Below, one piece after another: positions 21,766-32,709 of a stretch of DNA of 64,000 nt (positions within the stretch are counted from its first letter, which is position 1; every line of letters starts with the position of its first letter). The notes under the pieces are model-generated. The model ran no database searches, was not told where the DNA came from, and saw only the letters and a program-made list of their open reading frames with translations. A program made the position numbers and the translations under genes. Location of the stretch: assembly GCA_927349885.1 (NCBI GenBank), contig OV651821.1, positions 26,388,704-26,452,703 on the forward strand, read 5' to 3'. Source of the stretch: Psylliodes chrysocephalus (lineage: Eukaryota > Arthropoda > Insecta > Coleoptera > Chrysomelidae).

Positions 21766-22914
21766 GGTATAAAACTATTACGTATTTCAAAGCAAATTTA
21801 ATGCACATCATAACAAAACAATTGAATGAAACATGAACCATAATAGCATAAGATTGTTGCCATTAAAGTTAATATTAAATCAATTTAATTGTATTCGCAA
21901 TCCACCAAAATAAATTTGGCTACGCATTAAATTACTAATAAAATTATCGTTCAAATGAAGTGTCATACTTTACAATATGTAACAATTTTTCATTCCACTA
22001 GAGGGCGCTGAATTTTCCATAAAATTAACTTTTCAAAGATGTATCATACTTGGTATTTGCTCTATTTAAATTGTAATGACAATAGTGGCGTAGGGGAGAG
22101 GAATAACGTATATGCAGTTAAGGATATAATATGGAATAAAAATCGATCTGTTTTAAGCACTTTTTTATATTTTCTTTTATTCGGGAGATATTGCCTATTG
22201 TATGTTTTTAAATCAACACCCCTGTATAAATTCGCTACATGAGCTCTAATTAAACAGATTTTGATTTATTTCTCTTTTTATTAGACATTTAGGTAGATAT
22301 TGTTGAATTGCATGGACATGTAATCTCTTTTCATGATTGTAATCTGATAGCAATATCCTCTGTTTCATTTGAAATTTAACATTTCATGTTTTATAATGTC
22401 ATATATCAAAACAAATCCCTTTGTTCGATTTCATTCTGGACAGTTCAAATATTTGAATTTCTTTGAATTTTGAAATATAGTGTCCGTTGAAAGAGTACCC
22501 TCATGCTATAAATCATGTTTATTTTTTTTTGGCAGCCTTTTAAAATGTTTCCTATATTTTCTATTTTTCTATTTCGGTTTATCAGCATAAAACTCGTATA
22601 TTCATTACATTAGTTAGGGTAAGACACGCCATAAAAAATACGGTTTGAACTAACCGGTATTTCACTACGGTACGGCACTGTATGGTACGCCAGGTTAGGG
22701 TGCGAGAGGTTACATTACTATCGGAGTTTTTAGGTCAAAGTATATAGTACCACTTACCTAGGTATACTACGCCTGCATATTCACTATGGTTAATAATAAA
22801 TCTTCATTCAGACATAAAAAGTATAAATACATAGAACAATTTCAAAAAAATAAATAATAAAATTTTAAATAATGTACAGTGTAGTACTTGTTTTGCTGTA
22901 ATATATTTAATCAA
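21766..22914. other. AT-rich sequence without a recognisable gene
   Basis: Nothing supported. A cluster of GGTACGGCAC-type boxes lies near 22665-22695 and resembles one at 35010-35070. Confidence 0.5.
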
Positions 22915-23645
22915 GAGCGGTTTCTCCATTGGTTCATTTGTGCAGTGATCATCCAGTTACATTTCATAAAAACACATTATTTTAAAATATTAATTCAATT
23001 TTAATAATTTTATTATTTTCATACGAGTTAATTTTTATTTTTGGGTACGCCACTGCGTTCTGGCTATTTGAATTTTCGTGGCGCTCTTTTATAAGTGAGC
23101 CCGAAGGACTGAGAAGCGTTCTCGAAAGTCTTTAGCTAAAAAGAGATGTTAATAGATCTGTGAACTTTTCAATTATTCCTATAAAATAAATACAAGATGC
23201 TATGACGATACTAACAGTGTTCGCACAGTTTTACCGTCATATGTCAAACTCGATCAAGTGGAGTTAGTCAATTTTAGTGAGAAAAAATACTATTTTTTTT
23301 TAAATAGCATGACTTAAATGATATAAAAACATTTTCATTCACACAATCTTCAAATAAAAAATTATTAACGTCAAATTAATAAAAATACGAATCAAAATGC
23401 GTTCACGCAAAATAGTGATTATTTCCTCTCTACATTATTTTATCTCGATGTTTTCAATCAAGCTGTCAAACTCTAAAATTCACGATAAAACAATTTTAAT
23501 TGTATTTATTTAAAAACCGTGTTTAAATAAAACTGCGAATTTAATAAATCAGAAGTATGTGTGTGAATTCAATGATTTTTAACGAAACACGTCTCAAAGT
23601 AAAACATTTACCATTATTTTTGAGGTTATGTTTATATTTTGTTCC
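22915..23645 (+). repeat. Dispersed repeat family A, copy 1
   Basis: Begins CGGTTTCTCCATTGGTTCAT and shares, in the same order and strand, several blocks with 56252-57080: a TTTGTGCAGTGA block, AACACATTATTTTAAAAT, an AGCTAAAAAGAGA block, a TTTAATAAATYAGAAG block and AAGGTTATGTT-like end. Intervening parts have diverged. It encodes nothing recognisable. Confidence 0.72.
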
Positions 23646-26600
23646 AGTGTCTACAAAAGAGTCATGTGTTTTATACCAAATTCTAAAACAGAAAACTGCG
23701 TAAATGGATACAATGTCATCAGTACTCTTTTATAGGAAAACCTTCAAAATTAAGCGATGACTGAGTTGCATTAGGAAATGGGCCCTTATGGCAATGATAT
23801 AAACTACCATTTTCTATAATTCTATGATGTATTTAAATAAAAAATTCATTCAAATTAATAATAATAAAAGATAAACTTTTAAACTTTAAACAGATCTTAG
23901 ATTGCAGTTGCCAGCCAAGAAAAATCATTGTACATTGTATCAGAAGGTATTTTACAAGTATGACAATTTTGTTATATTTTATTTGAACAAGGATAATTTC
24001 TTGGCCCTAGTACAATTTTGTATGAATAATTGTTTTATTTTGTAGGTTGTCCCTAATGAATTTGAACTCATATAAATATGTCCTATCTATAAATGCTAGA
24101 GGTACAGATAAACAGTGTAAGACTGATGTAGTGATGAGGATTTAACTCGAATGATGGTGTTGCATTCATTTACAAAAAATGGAAGCTAAACTTACATTAC
24201 AGTTTTTTTAAAGTCGATATAAAAAATAAATATTGCACTTATCTGAATTAATTCAAGAAACTAAAAAGTTGTGTCTATGTTAGGTATTTACCTATATCAT
24301 GAAGACTTAATTAAATATTTACCGATATTAATACCTGGGATGTAAAAGGAAGTATGTCGTACTATTTATAGAGGCATGTTGGAGATATATGACACTATAT
24401 CATGAAAAAATTGTTATCAAACACAGAAATATGTTAATAAAACTAATAAGTCATGTATATTAAAAAAAGTTTTAATAGTTAGATTATTAGTAAACAATTC
24501 ATATTGTGACAATAATTGGGGCGTAAATATAATTATATATGTAAAATAAAAGTATTTCAGTCTGCTTTACTAAAAAGTTGACTAGAATGACTGCAGTGTA
24601 CCTCCGAGGCACTGATTACCCATTAAATAATTTTCAAAACTTTGACTTTATCATTTTTTTTATTGTACCTATTTTTTAGTCTATTATGTTATAGCCTTGA
24701 TTATATTATTATTATTATTATATTGTTCACTCAGTAGTCTAATAAGTTGTCTGAAGAATTAACCTTTCTCTCAAAATAAACAAAAACCTTTAAATAATAG
24801 CGTGAAGTTAAAATATATAAACAGAAGGATTGTTATTTATATTTTCATTTTTATTCGAAAGAAAACATAAAATTTATATTTTCATTTTTATTCGAAAGAA
24901 AACATAGAACGAATGATTAAAACTGGTTTCCTATCAGTAAGTCACAAAATTGCATATCAGCCACATACAATAATCAAAGGCAGAAATCTAGTTCTTGCTG
25001 AATATTTAAGATTAAAGGGACGTTGAAGAATATCGTAAAATATTTATTTATTTTTCATTTAAAACCTTTCAAATTTCTGATGTCTACTATTTCCAGTATT
25101 ACTGTTGTTATTATTACAAAAACAAAGGTAATTTTCTTCTTATTGTACACATATCTCCATTTATTTCTTTGATTTAATTTCCACTTTGCTACTAAAAATA
25201 TTTATAATTTATACTGTTTTTTTGCTAGTATTTTTACAATTTTCAACACAGCAGCTCCGGTTGCTTATTGTATTGTTTTTACCTACTTTTTTAAAAAAAA
25301 AAGTTAAATGTACACGTGTATTTGATATGCCAAAATTACAGAATATCGCCCTAAAATGTATGAATTATTCGCAACTAGCGCTAGTGTCGCTTTTGGTTCC
25401 CATACCATGACTTCGCACAGATATTTTGTTGTTTTGTATACACGTTTTATTACTTAATGTCTTTATTAAAATTTCGCCCATTTGCTGCAAAAACGTCATA
25501 ACTCAAAAATTGTAATTTTGGAGTTATTGGCACAATAAAGATCGTAAAGAACAGTATATTATCTAGTAAAGAGCCATATCTGAACTTTCTATAATTGCGG
25601 TACGATGCTGCCTAAGTCAGTACCAAATGTTTTCTTCTCGTCTTAATGCTATAATTTCAATATCGTCCTATTTCAGTTGCTGTTATGATGGAAGAGTCGA
25701 GTCTCTGAGATATCTAAAACAGTGTTTTATTTCGTGTTGTGACTATACTCTTGCAATAATACTTAATTAGATCACATTATTATATTTTGTTATTTTCCTG
25801 TAAAAACAAAATTTTTTGTGTTATGGTGTTCTTGTAGCAAATAAGCGATTTGAGTTTTTTATTACGCGAAGATCAGATGGCAATGGCGACCACGGTGTCG
25901 TAACGTGTGAAGAAAGCTTAACTCTACGATAAAGGTTAAATTTACGAAAGTATATTTTTCTTGTTGTACTAATCTAGTATTTATAAAATGCATTAAAATG
26001 GCATCCTGTGGTTAAATTAAATTACTGGTTAAACCGTTCTTATAGGAAAAGGCAAAGATTTTACAGTACGATCTCTTTAGAGAAGATTTATTAGCATCCA
26101 ATAGGTATTCACAATTTTATTTCTCTTAATTTTGAATACCTATATTTGAGAAGGTTTTAATCTTTGCTCAATTATTTTGAAATTGCTTTCAAAAGGAAAT
26201 AAAAATTGATTTGTTTGGAATACACTAAAACATGCGTCTTCTACAATTTTATAATATAAATAAGAATAATTCCTGTCTGAACATAATAGCTCTAGACCGG
26301 CACTGTAGAATCATAATTTGTTGATTTATTACTGTAATTAATGTAATAATTTCCAAAGCTTTTTTTATGGAAAAATGCAACGTAAATCCTTAAATGGGTC
26401 TAATAAATTTCAGTTTATAACCTGTTATTTTTTTTGTAAAAATAATAATATTTCCAATATATTTATTATGTCTATTTATCTCAAGACGTATATCTATTTT
26501 TCACATCTTCTTGATAGTTTTTTTTTGCTCGATAAAAGGAATAAAATGATGCGATAGGTATTGAGTAAAAATTGTTATTTTGTATCCGGATTTCTTCTTT

Positions 26601-27284
26601 ATAGGACATAATTCGACATTCTTCATGGAATAGATTTGCCGGGATAGATGTGTCATTCAGGGAAAATTGAAAAATTTCGGGCTATATCTATTTGATCAAT
26701 AATACATTATTGGACGTTTCAGTAATTGAATCTCTCTGGAAATAAAAGGACCTTGTATCCCGCCGACAGATTTTAAAATAAAATGTTGGTGGAATTGTTC
26801 AAGAAAATATGGTATTCAAACACTCAAAAAAAGTAAATATGAGGATTAGGAAAAATAATTTCGGAATATCTCATAAATAAATAATTAATGGCATTCCTAT
26901 GATTTTTCGACGACTTTTTTTCCGGGAGAAGCAAGTATCTTTTAACTAGAGATATTTAAATTGTAACATCCGAGGTAACTAAGATAATATGTACACGTTC
27001 TATCATATCACCACATAAACTACTACCAGACACACCAAAATCTCTGCTTCCTAATTTGGCTTCATATAATAATACAAGGGAACTACTATAATTTCAAGAC
27101 AAGAATATTATTAATTGAATCGCTTTTTGTTGAAAGGAGGCAAGCGACATTTTGTAAGTTCTGACAAAAACGCAAAAACTATTTTGAGTTATACTATGTT
27201 ATTTTAAATTACAACTCTCATTTAAGATTAAACGAATGTTTATAAATAGATAGATCGGCGAAAAACAAATTCGAAAATATATAT
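23646..27284. other. AT-rich sequence with one exact tandem duplication
   Basis: No gene is recognised in 3.6 kb. A short (ATT)n tract lies near 24705-24720 and a tandem duplication at 24836-24906. Confidence 0.55.
24836..24906 (+). repeat. 37-bp tandem duplication
   Basis: A 34-bp block starting TTTATATTTTCATTTTTATT occurs twice with a 37-bp period and no mismatch, so the duplication is recent. Confidence 0.93.
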
Positions 27285-27375
27285 TTTTTTTCTACACCCA
27301 CATGGATATTACAAAACGAAAAAGTATGCTATTGCGTTCAACTGAATGAATATATTTCATATCCATTCTAGGTAG
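27285..27375 (-). repeat. Dispersed repeat family B, copy 1
   Basis: The complement (TAGAATGGATATGAAATATA, CAGTTGAACGCAA, GCATACTTTTTCGTT, AATATCCATGTGG) matches 39345-39460 on the plus strand. No coding sense is seen. Confidence 0.75.
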
Positions 27376-27454
27376 TGAGAACACTGCAAAAAAAATGAAA
27401 TCCACCAATCACAGTTCATATTTTGGACACATAATTACAATTATTTTTAAAATT

Positions 27455-27965
27455 TTAAATAAGTGACAATTCTGTGAAACTAATTGTCAGTATATTTTTT
27501 TAGTTATTGAGATTAAATATACATTAAAATGAGCTATTTTTGTGTAGAATCGATAAAATAGCATTTTTATTTGATCCACATTAAAAAAAAATTAATTAAA
27601 CTATATGAAACTAATTTAAAGTATTTAAACTAAAATCATAAAAGTGGCGGTGGAATTGAGGACAGAGCATCCGCCTTCCACGCGAATAGGCTTGGTTCGA
27701 AACTGGGCTGGGAGGACCTAATTTTTTTCATGTTTATTTTATTTTATAAATTAGTAAAATTCATAATTTTTTTAAAATTAATTATTTTGTCTTAATAACC
27801 TAAAATAATTTTTTAAATTCATTATATTTTCGTTAGTGGGTCGTAAAAAAATATATTGTACAACTCGAGTGGATTGTCCGTATCGCACTCCGCCTAAGGC
27901 GTCGTGCTCAAACTCTGTCTTCGTACGATATGGCCATCATATTCACTCGTGTTGCACAAACCTTA
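27455..27965 (+). repeat. tRNA-headed SINE-like repeat, copy 1 (most complete)
   Basis: A leader (AGTGACAATTCTGTGAAACT) is followed by an AT-rich part, a tRNA-like block at about 27645-27720 with the Pol III B-box-like GGTTCGAAACT, a T-run, a long AT-rich body, and a tail with GTACAACTCGAGTGGATTGT and GTCGTGCTCAAACTCTG. Parts recur at 37172-37510 (minus), 49330-49700, 54915-55185 and the pieces at 35195-36610. SINEs are Pol III transcripts moved by LINE proteins. The unusually long body and palindromic tail leave open that it is a different kind of element. Confidence 0.68.
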
Positions 27966-28705
27966 CTTATAGTATATTACATTACGAGTGTGAACAGTGA
28001 CATTTTTCACACAAGTGGGAAATATTGTCGCACGAGGCACAAGCCGAGTGCGACTATCACATGAGTGTGGAAAATCACTTTTCACACAAGTGATATTTTT
28101 CCTATGACCACAAAATAATTTCATCAAAAAATGTAAAACCAGGTTACTACTATAATAATTAAAATGTATTTAAAAAAATAATCAACAATAATTATTTATT
28201 CAGTTTTCATATTTTCTAAACAAAAAAAAAACTAAAAACTGAAAAACAAAAAACAAAAAAAAATCTGCCTCCGGATTGGTTTGAACGCGGTCGCTCGCCA
28301 GGTCTCAAATGGTAAAGTTGATAAAATTTGATAGATGAGCTAATAGGCATTGCGTCAATTGAATGATCTAATCGGTTATGGGTTTAACCAGAATAAAAAG
28401 CAAACATAACTTAGTTATTTTAAAACTATTTTAATAATAATTGTTAAAGATAAATATCTAGGATCTAATTTACAACAATTACAATAATTTAACAATCATA
28501 TCGATTTTAGTATTAATATGGACATTACATAGATCAAAATAGAAATGATGCATTTGACATTTTGTGACAGCTGATGCGGAAAGTAGCATATTCGCACACG
28601 GGTGAAAAGTAAATTCTTATTCATACGCGTGTGATATAGGACACTTTCCATATGACTATATAGTGTGATGTGTGTCACTTTCCTAGGTGGTCGTAGGAAA
28701 AATAA
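27966..28705 (+). repeat. TIR-bearing repeat family C, copy 1, with tRNA-like segment
   Basis: The core lies between TTTTTCCTATGACCAC (about 28095) and its near-complement ending GTGGTCGTAGGAAAAA (28690-28705). It is preceded by hairpin-rich sequence including GTCGCAC...GTGCGAC at 28026-28053 and CACTTTTCACACAAGTG blocks. It matches 41037-41680. On the minus strand at about 28262-28345 lies a worn tRNA-like block. It looks like a non-autonomous DNA element carrying tRNA-like sequence. The minus frame at 28496-28678 is not supported. Confidence 0.7.
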
Positions 28706-29079
28706 AATAAAATAAGTGTTAATTAGGAAATAAATTCAATCTCAAAATCACATCATAAAATAATCTACGGTTTTCCGGAATATCTTTTAACTTCTGATAT
28801 GTTTTATTTTGATTTCCTTAATCCCAATCTTGCTTTGATATGCCTTATTTGGTGGCAATCTCAATATAATTCCATTATACATTTTTAAATGAAAAGTGTG
28901 TTTATTAGAAGGATATTAATAAAGGGGAAAGCAGTAACATATCCGGGTTTAGTGGCATTATGCTTAAAGTGAAGAAACTGTGGCTCAAGAGAAACAGTAT
29001 TCTTATAAATTATAGTCCACCAAATATCCAAGACATTACTGTCCTCAACTTCTATCACGTACTATTTGTATCTCTAGCG
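28706..29079. other. Spacer without a gene
   Basis: AT-rich; nothing supported. Confidence 0.5.
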
Positions 29080-29992
29080 CTTAAGCCTCACTAGGCCCAT
29101 TGTGCATCCTCCTAAGTAGATAGGCACATCCCAGCTCGTTAGCCAGCCTACAGATTTAATGTAGTTGACAACGTCGCCAAGAGGAGCTTCTCTTATATCG
29201 ACCGGTGCCAATTTTCGCCGAACACAAATCTTCTAGTAAATGAGAGCGTCTGGCAATCGTAGAGGATGTGCTTGATGGTCTCATCTTCTTGTTCACACCA
29301 GTGGTTCACACCCCCTACAAAGTGCGGATTCTTACAGCCCCATGATATGGAGATGCTTCTGTACTTAGCAATGACCAGTCAGAATGCATGTGATCAGGCG
29401 CAGATTTTGTCTAGGCATAGTTTAGTATTTGTTTGCTGTAGTGTTTTCAGGATAACTTAAAATCTCTCTGGCAACTCTGCAGCTTCTTGTTTCATCTCAT
29501 CTTTCCTTGAATTTTACAAGGGAATGTTCACAACCGATGTTGTCAGTCCAATAGAGGGGCTAGATCAAAAACGTATTTGGTTGGCAGCCTTCTTGGCTAA
29601 TGAATCAGCTTTCGATGAGGCGTGATCCATCTTAGGTTGACCATATTGTTGATGGATACTTCGGGAAAACCTTCGTGATATTCTAATACTAACCTTGAAT
29701 AAATTCGTTGTCTGTCCAGGGTGAGTAGTGTTTATCTGCTATCTGTATAGATGAGCATGTTTCTTTTGCTGCCTTGAGAATTCCCGTGAGCTCGGTTTGA
29801 ACTACACTGGCCCTACTGCTCACAGCCCATTTTATGTTTAGGGTTAAGGATCTGGAGTATATTCCACATCCTGGGCCTTGTTTTGTTTTGTTTTATTAGA
29901 ACCGCCGGTGTAGATATGAATCGTACCTGCCACTTGCGGCTTTTCTATTTGTTCTGTTATAACTTTATATGGTTTATGGAAGATATATCTCG
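29080..29992 (-). mobile_element. Fourth copy of the LINE family
   Basis: Colinear with 2680-3630: 3' UTR blocks (AGGCCCATTGTGCATCCTCC, CAGCCTACAGATTTAATG), AACGTCGCCAAGAGGAGC, the Cys/His tail region, and the RNase H region up to the block around ACTTTATATGGTTTATGGAA. It carries several small deletions (for example around 29600 and 29760) and a GGTTCACACCC-type duplication near 29300. Past 29992 the similarity ends, so it is 5'-truncated. No long frame survives. Confidence 0.85.
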
Positions 29993-30194
29993 TTTATTAC
30001 GTACTATACACATGTCGTATCGCTTCAATGTTTTTTCACAGTGCCTATCTGCCCTATACATGGCGAAACTAGTGCCTTCAAATGGGATAAATATGTACCT
30101 ACATTTTTTTCAATCGTATCTAAACTGACGAAAAGGGCCAGGCGACATTGCTTGCCTTCTTCCTATACTAATCGGAGTCGCGCGCGTAATATTT

Positions 30195-30437
30195 ATGTCC
30201 ATATAAAGGTACCATTTGGGAAGGCGAGGCCGGGTAAAGCGACAGGCGTAAAGCGACAACGATGGAGACCAAAAACGGTTCTCTTCACGAACGAACACAC
30301 GTAATTATATGAAACACATTTGGGACGGCGCGACGTACGACACCACTTTTAGCACGGCAGGATTTGCTGCTTGCTGCCTGTCGCTTGAAGTCGGTCTCGG
30401 TCTCGCCTTCCCAAATGTTACCTTTACGCATCGGTGT
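30195..30437. repeat. Inverted repeat, about 50-bp arms
   Basis: The left arm around 30203-30252 (CATTTGGGAAGGCGAG, AAGCGACAGGC) and right arm around 30376-30435 (GCCTGTCGCTT, CTCGCCTTCCCAAATG) are complementary with small insertions and enclose about 125 bp of GC-richer sequence. No coding domain is seen in the frames across it. It may be a small foldback element. Confidence 0.7.
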
Positions 30438-31979
30438 TCGTTACCTTTTAACACCAAACGATACGGATATGGAAAGGAAGTACAATTTTTGCACTAGAAC
30501 ACTAGAAAATGGCGCTTGACTTATTTTAACAATATACGATTCAATTGTGATTTTGAAGTATCGAAAGAAATATATATTTTTTATTTATTTAACGCGAAGA
30601 AAATAAAAGTTCTTTTAATTTCACAGTGATATTTTTTAATGCGATCTGTTAACTTCATTTTCAGACAAGCCTAGTGGATAATATAAAGAGCAAGTGGTGA
30701 ATAAATAAAAATAAATATAAAAAGGGCAGATGGAAGATTTTTCAGCGCTTTAACAACTTTTACTTTTTCCGAGTTTTATGCCATACGACCGCGCGCCTTT
30801 ATCGCGACTCAGTCATACAGTATTCGCGTTAAAAACACTCCCTTTGGGAAGCATAAAATAAACTCAATTACTAATTTCTGTATTTTTCTCTTATCGGTTT
30901 TCAAGACAAATTATAAGTGTAACATAATAAGGGTAACTGCCAGCGGGACAGACTAGAAGGTAACTTACGAAAACGCTGACAAGACGAAAACGTAAGTTTG
31001 AATAAAGACACATTAGATATTTAAAAAAACGGGCTAAAAAATAAAATAATAATCACTTATTGTACATCGACCCCTATAGAATAAAAACGTAAGTTTAACA
31101 AAACGGAATAAAAAATACAATAATAATCATTTATTGTACAGCGACCCCATAGGGTTGAAAACATATACCTGAATAAAGATATAGTAAATATTTAATAAAA
31201 CAGTCTGATAAATAATATACCCCGTATGGGTCGCTGACCGAATAAAAATATAATTTATCTGAAATTTTAATAAAAACTTACATTAAAAAAACCGGGGTAA
31301 AAGGGAGGAAGTGACTTGTCAATTTTTTACTATTAATAGCATAATAAAATTTTAACATTTTTATTTCTATATAATAAAAATAGGCAATCCAAAAAAGGGC
31401 GGGAATAAGGGGTTAAAAAAATTAAGATTTTATGGTAAAATTCAAATAGGGGATCGATTATATAAAAATCAAGCATCTTTTTCGCATTTTTTTTTAAATA
31501 AAATTTTAATATTTTCGACAGAAAAAATATTTTAAAAGGGGGGTATTTAAAAATTTTTTTTTATGATTTTTGGCCAAAATTACCTTTTGTTTATTAAAAA
31601 AAATACAATTTTTATATAAAAATATTAATTTAGTTGGAGGGGTTTTGGGGAGTGTGCAGAAAACATTTTTAAACACCTCAAGGGTTTGCCACACGAGATT
31701 AGAATTTTGTTTTTTTACCCCCCTTAAAAAAGTGGGAGGTGGGGCACAATTTTTTAATTTTTGGGACCATCTATGCAGCCATGCATACAAATATACAATA
31801 CACTAAAATTAATAATTAAAGTTACGGCATAAAAAACTGGGGGGAAAGTACATACACCCAAAGGATTTACATCTTAATGATTTTATTCGATTTTTTAGGT
31901 TTTTTTAATCACCTATAAAAAAAGGAGAGGGGACAAGGAGACATCAATTTTTCTTATATTTTTTTTCTATCCATCCATG
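30438..31979. other. AT-rich sequence with G-runs and imperfect tandem repeats
   Basis: No gene. A tandem block lies at 30965-31245. Between 31300 and 31960 several G-runs (GGGGGG, GGGGTTTTGGGG) sit in poly-A/T-rich DNA; the two opposite frames at 31506-31806 are shadows of this composition. Confidence 0.5.
30985..31245 (+). repeat. Imperfect tandem repeat, about 90-110 bp period, three units
   Basis: Blocks such as AATAATCACTTATTGTACATCG / AATAATCATTTATTGTACAG and CGACCCC / CGACCCCATAGGG / CCCCGTATGGGTCGC recur with similar spacing, each with a GAATAAA or AATAAAA stretch. Unit boundaries are approximate. Confidence 0.55.
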
Positions 31980-31981
31980 TA

Positions 31982-32707
31982 CAGGGTGATTCTTTTATCA
32001 TGGGAAATGAGTTTTTCTCGTAAACGGCTGCAGCAAATTGAGTTCTGTAAAAAGTATTTCATTTACGCTGATTGATGCTTGAAACTGGGATATATATGGA
32101 AGTTATAATTAAGCGACGCTGGGCGTCACGACGTTTCACAATTTTTTTTGTCAGAAGCATACCATTTTTATTTCAGAAATTGAAAGATCTATTCAATACA
32201 AACACTTTTTCAAATACCACTTTTTTATCTACAACCATTCAAAAATTACAGTCTAGTTTTTATGTTTTAAATTTGTCGATTGTCATACAAAGAATGCATG
32301 GTTTTTAAAATTTCACTAAATCAGGTAGGCTTTGATACTATTTTACTATTTTATTCGGACAGTTTCAGACATCACTCAATATAAGCCAAGTTTGTTTTTT
32401 TCAAAGGCTACCTGATTTAGTGAACTTTAAAAACCCATGTATTCTTTGTATGGCAATCGACAAATTTAAAGCATAAAACTAGTCTGTAACTTTTGAATAG
32501 ATCTTTCAATTTCTGAAATAAAAATTGTATGCTTCTGACAAAAACATTTGTGAAGCGTCGCGACGTCCAGCGTCGCTTAATTATAACTTCCGTATCCATC
32601 CCAATTTCAAGCATCAATCGGCCTTAATGAAATACTTTTTACAGAACTCAATTTGCTGAAGCCGTTTACGAGAAAAATTCATTTCCCATGATAAAAGAAT
32701 CACCCTG
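31982..32707. mobile_element. Foldback (hairpin) DNA element with TA target duplication
   Basis: The 726-bp unit starts CAGGGTGATTCTTTTATCAT and ends with its complement, with TA at 31980-31981 and 32708-32709. The arms (31982-32332 and about 32405-32707) match at high identity over some 300 bp and leave only about 70 bp in the middle. The left arm carries an extra 46-bp segment bounded by ATTCAA repeats near 32197-32245. TA duplication points to the Tc1/mariner superfamily for mobilisation. The frames at 32072-32308 and 32417-32617 give near-identical peptides only because the arms are mirror copies; no domain is recognised. Confidence 0.9.
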
Positions 32708-32709
32708 TA

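Noticed and set aside
31506..31806. Opposite 94-aa and 78-aa frames
   Set aside because: Both arise from poly-A/T and G-run composition; no motif.
32072..32617. Two frames with near-identical peptides facing each other
   Set aside because: They are mirror images caused by the foldback arms; identity of the peptides is not independent evidence of coding.
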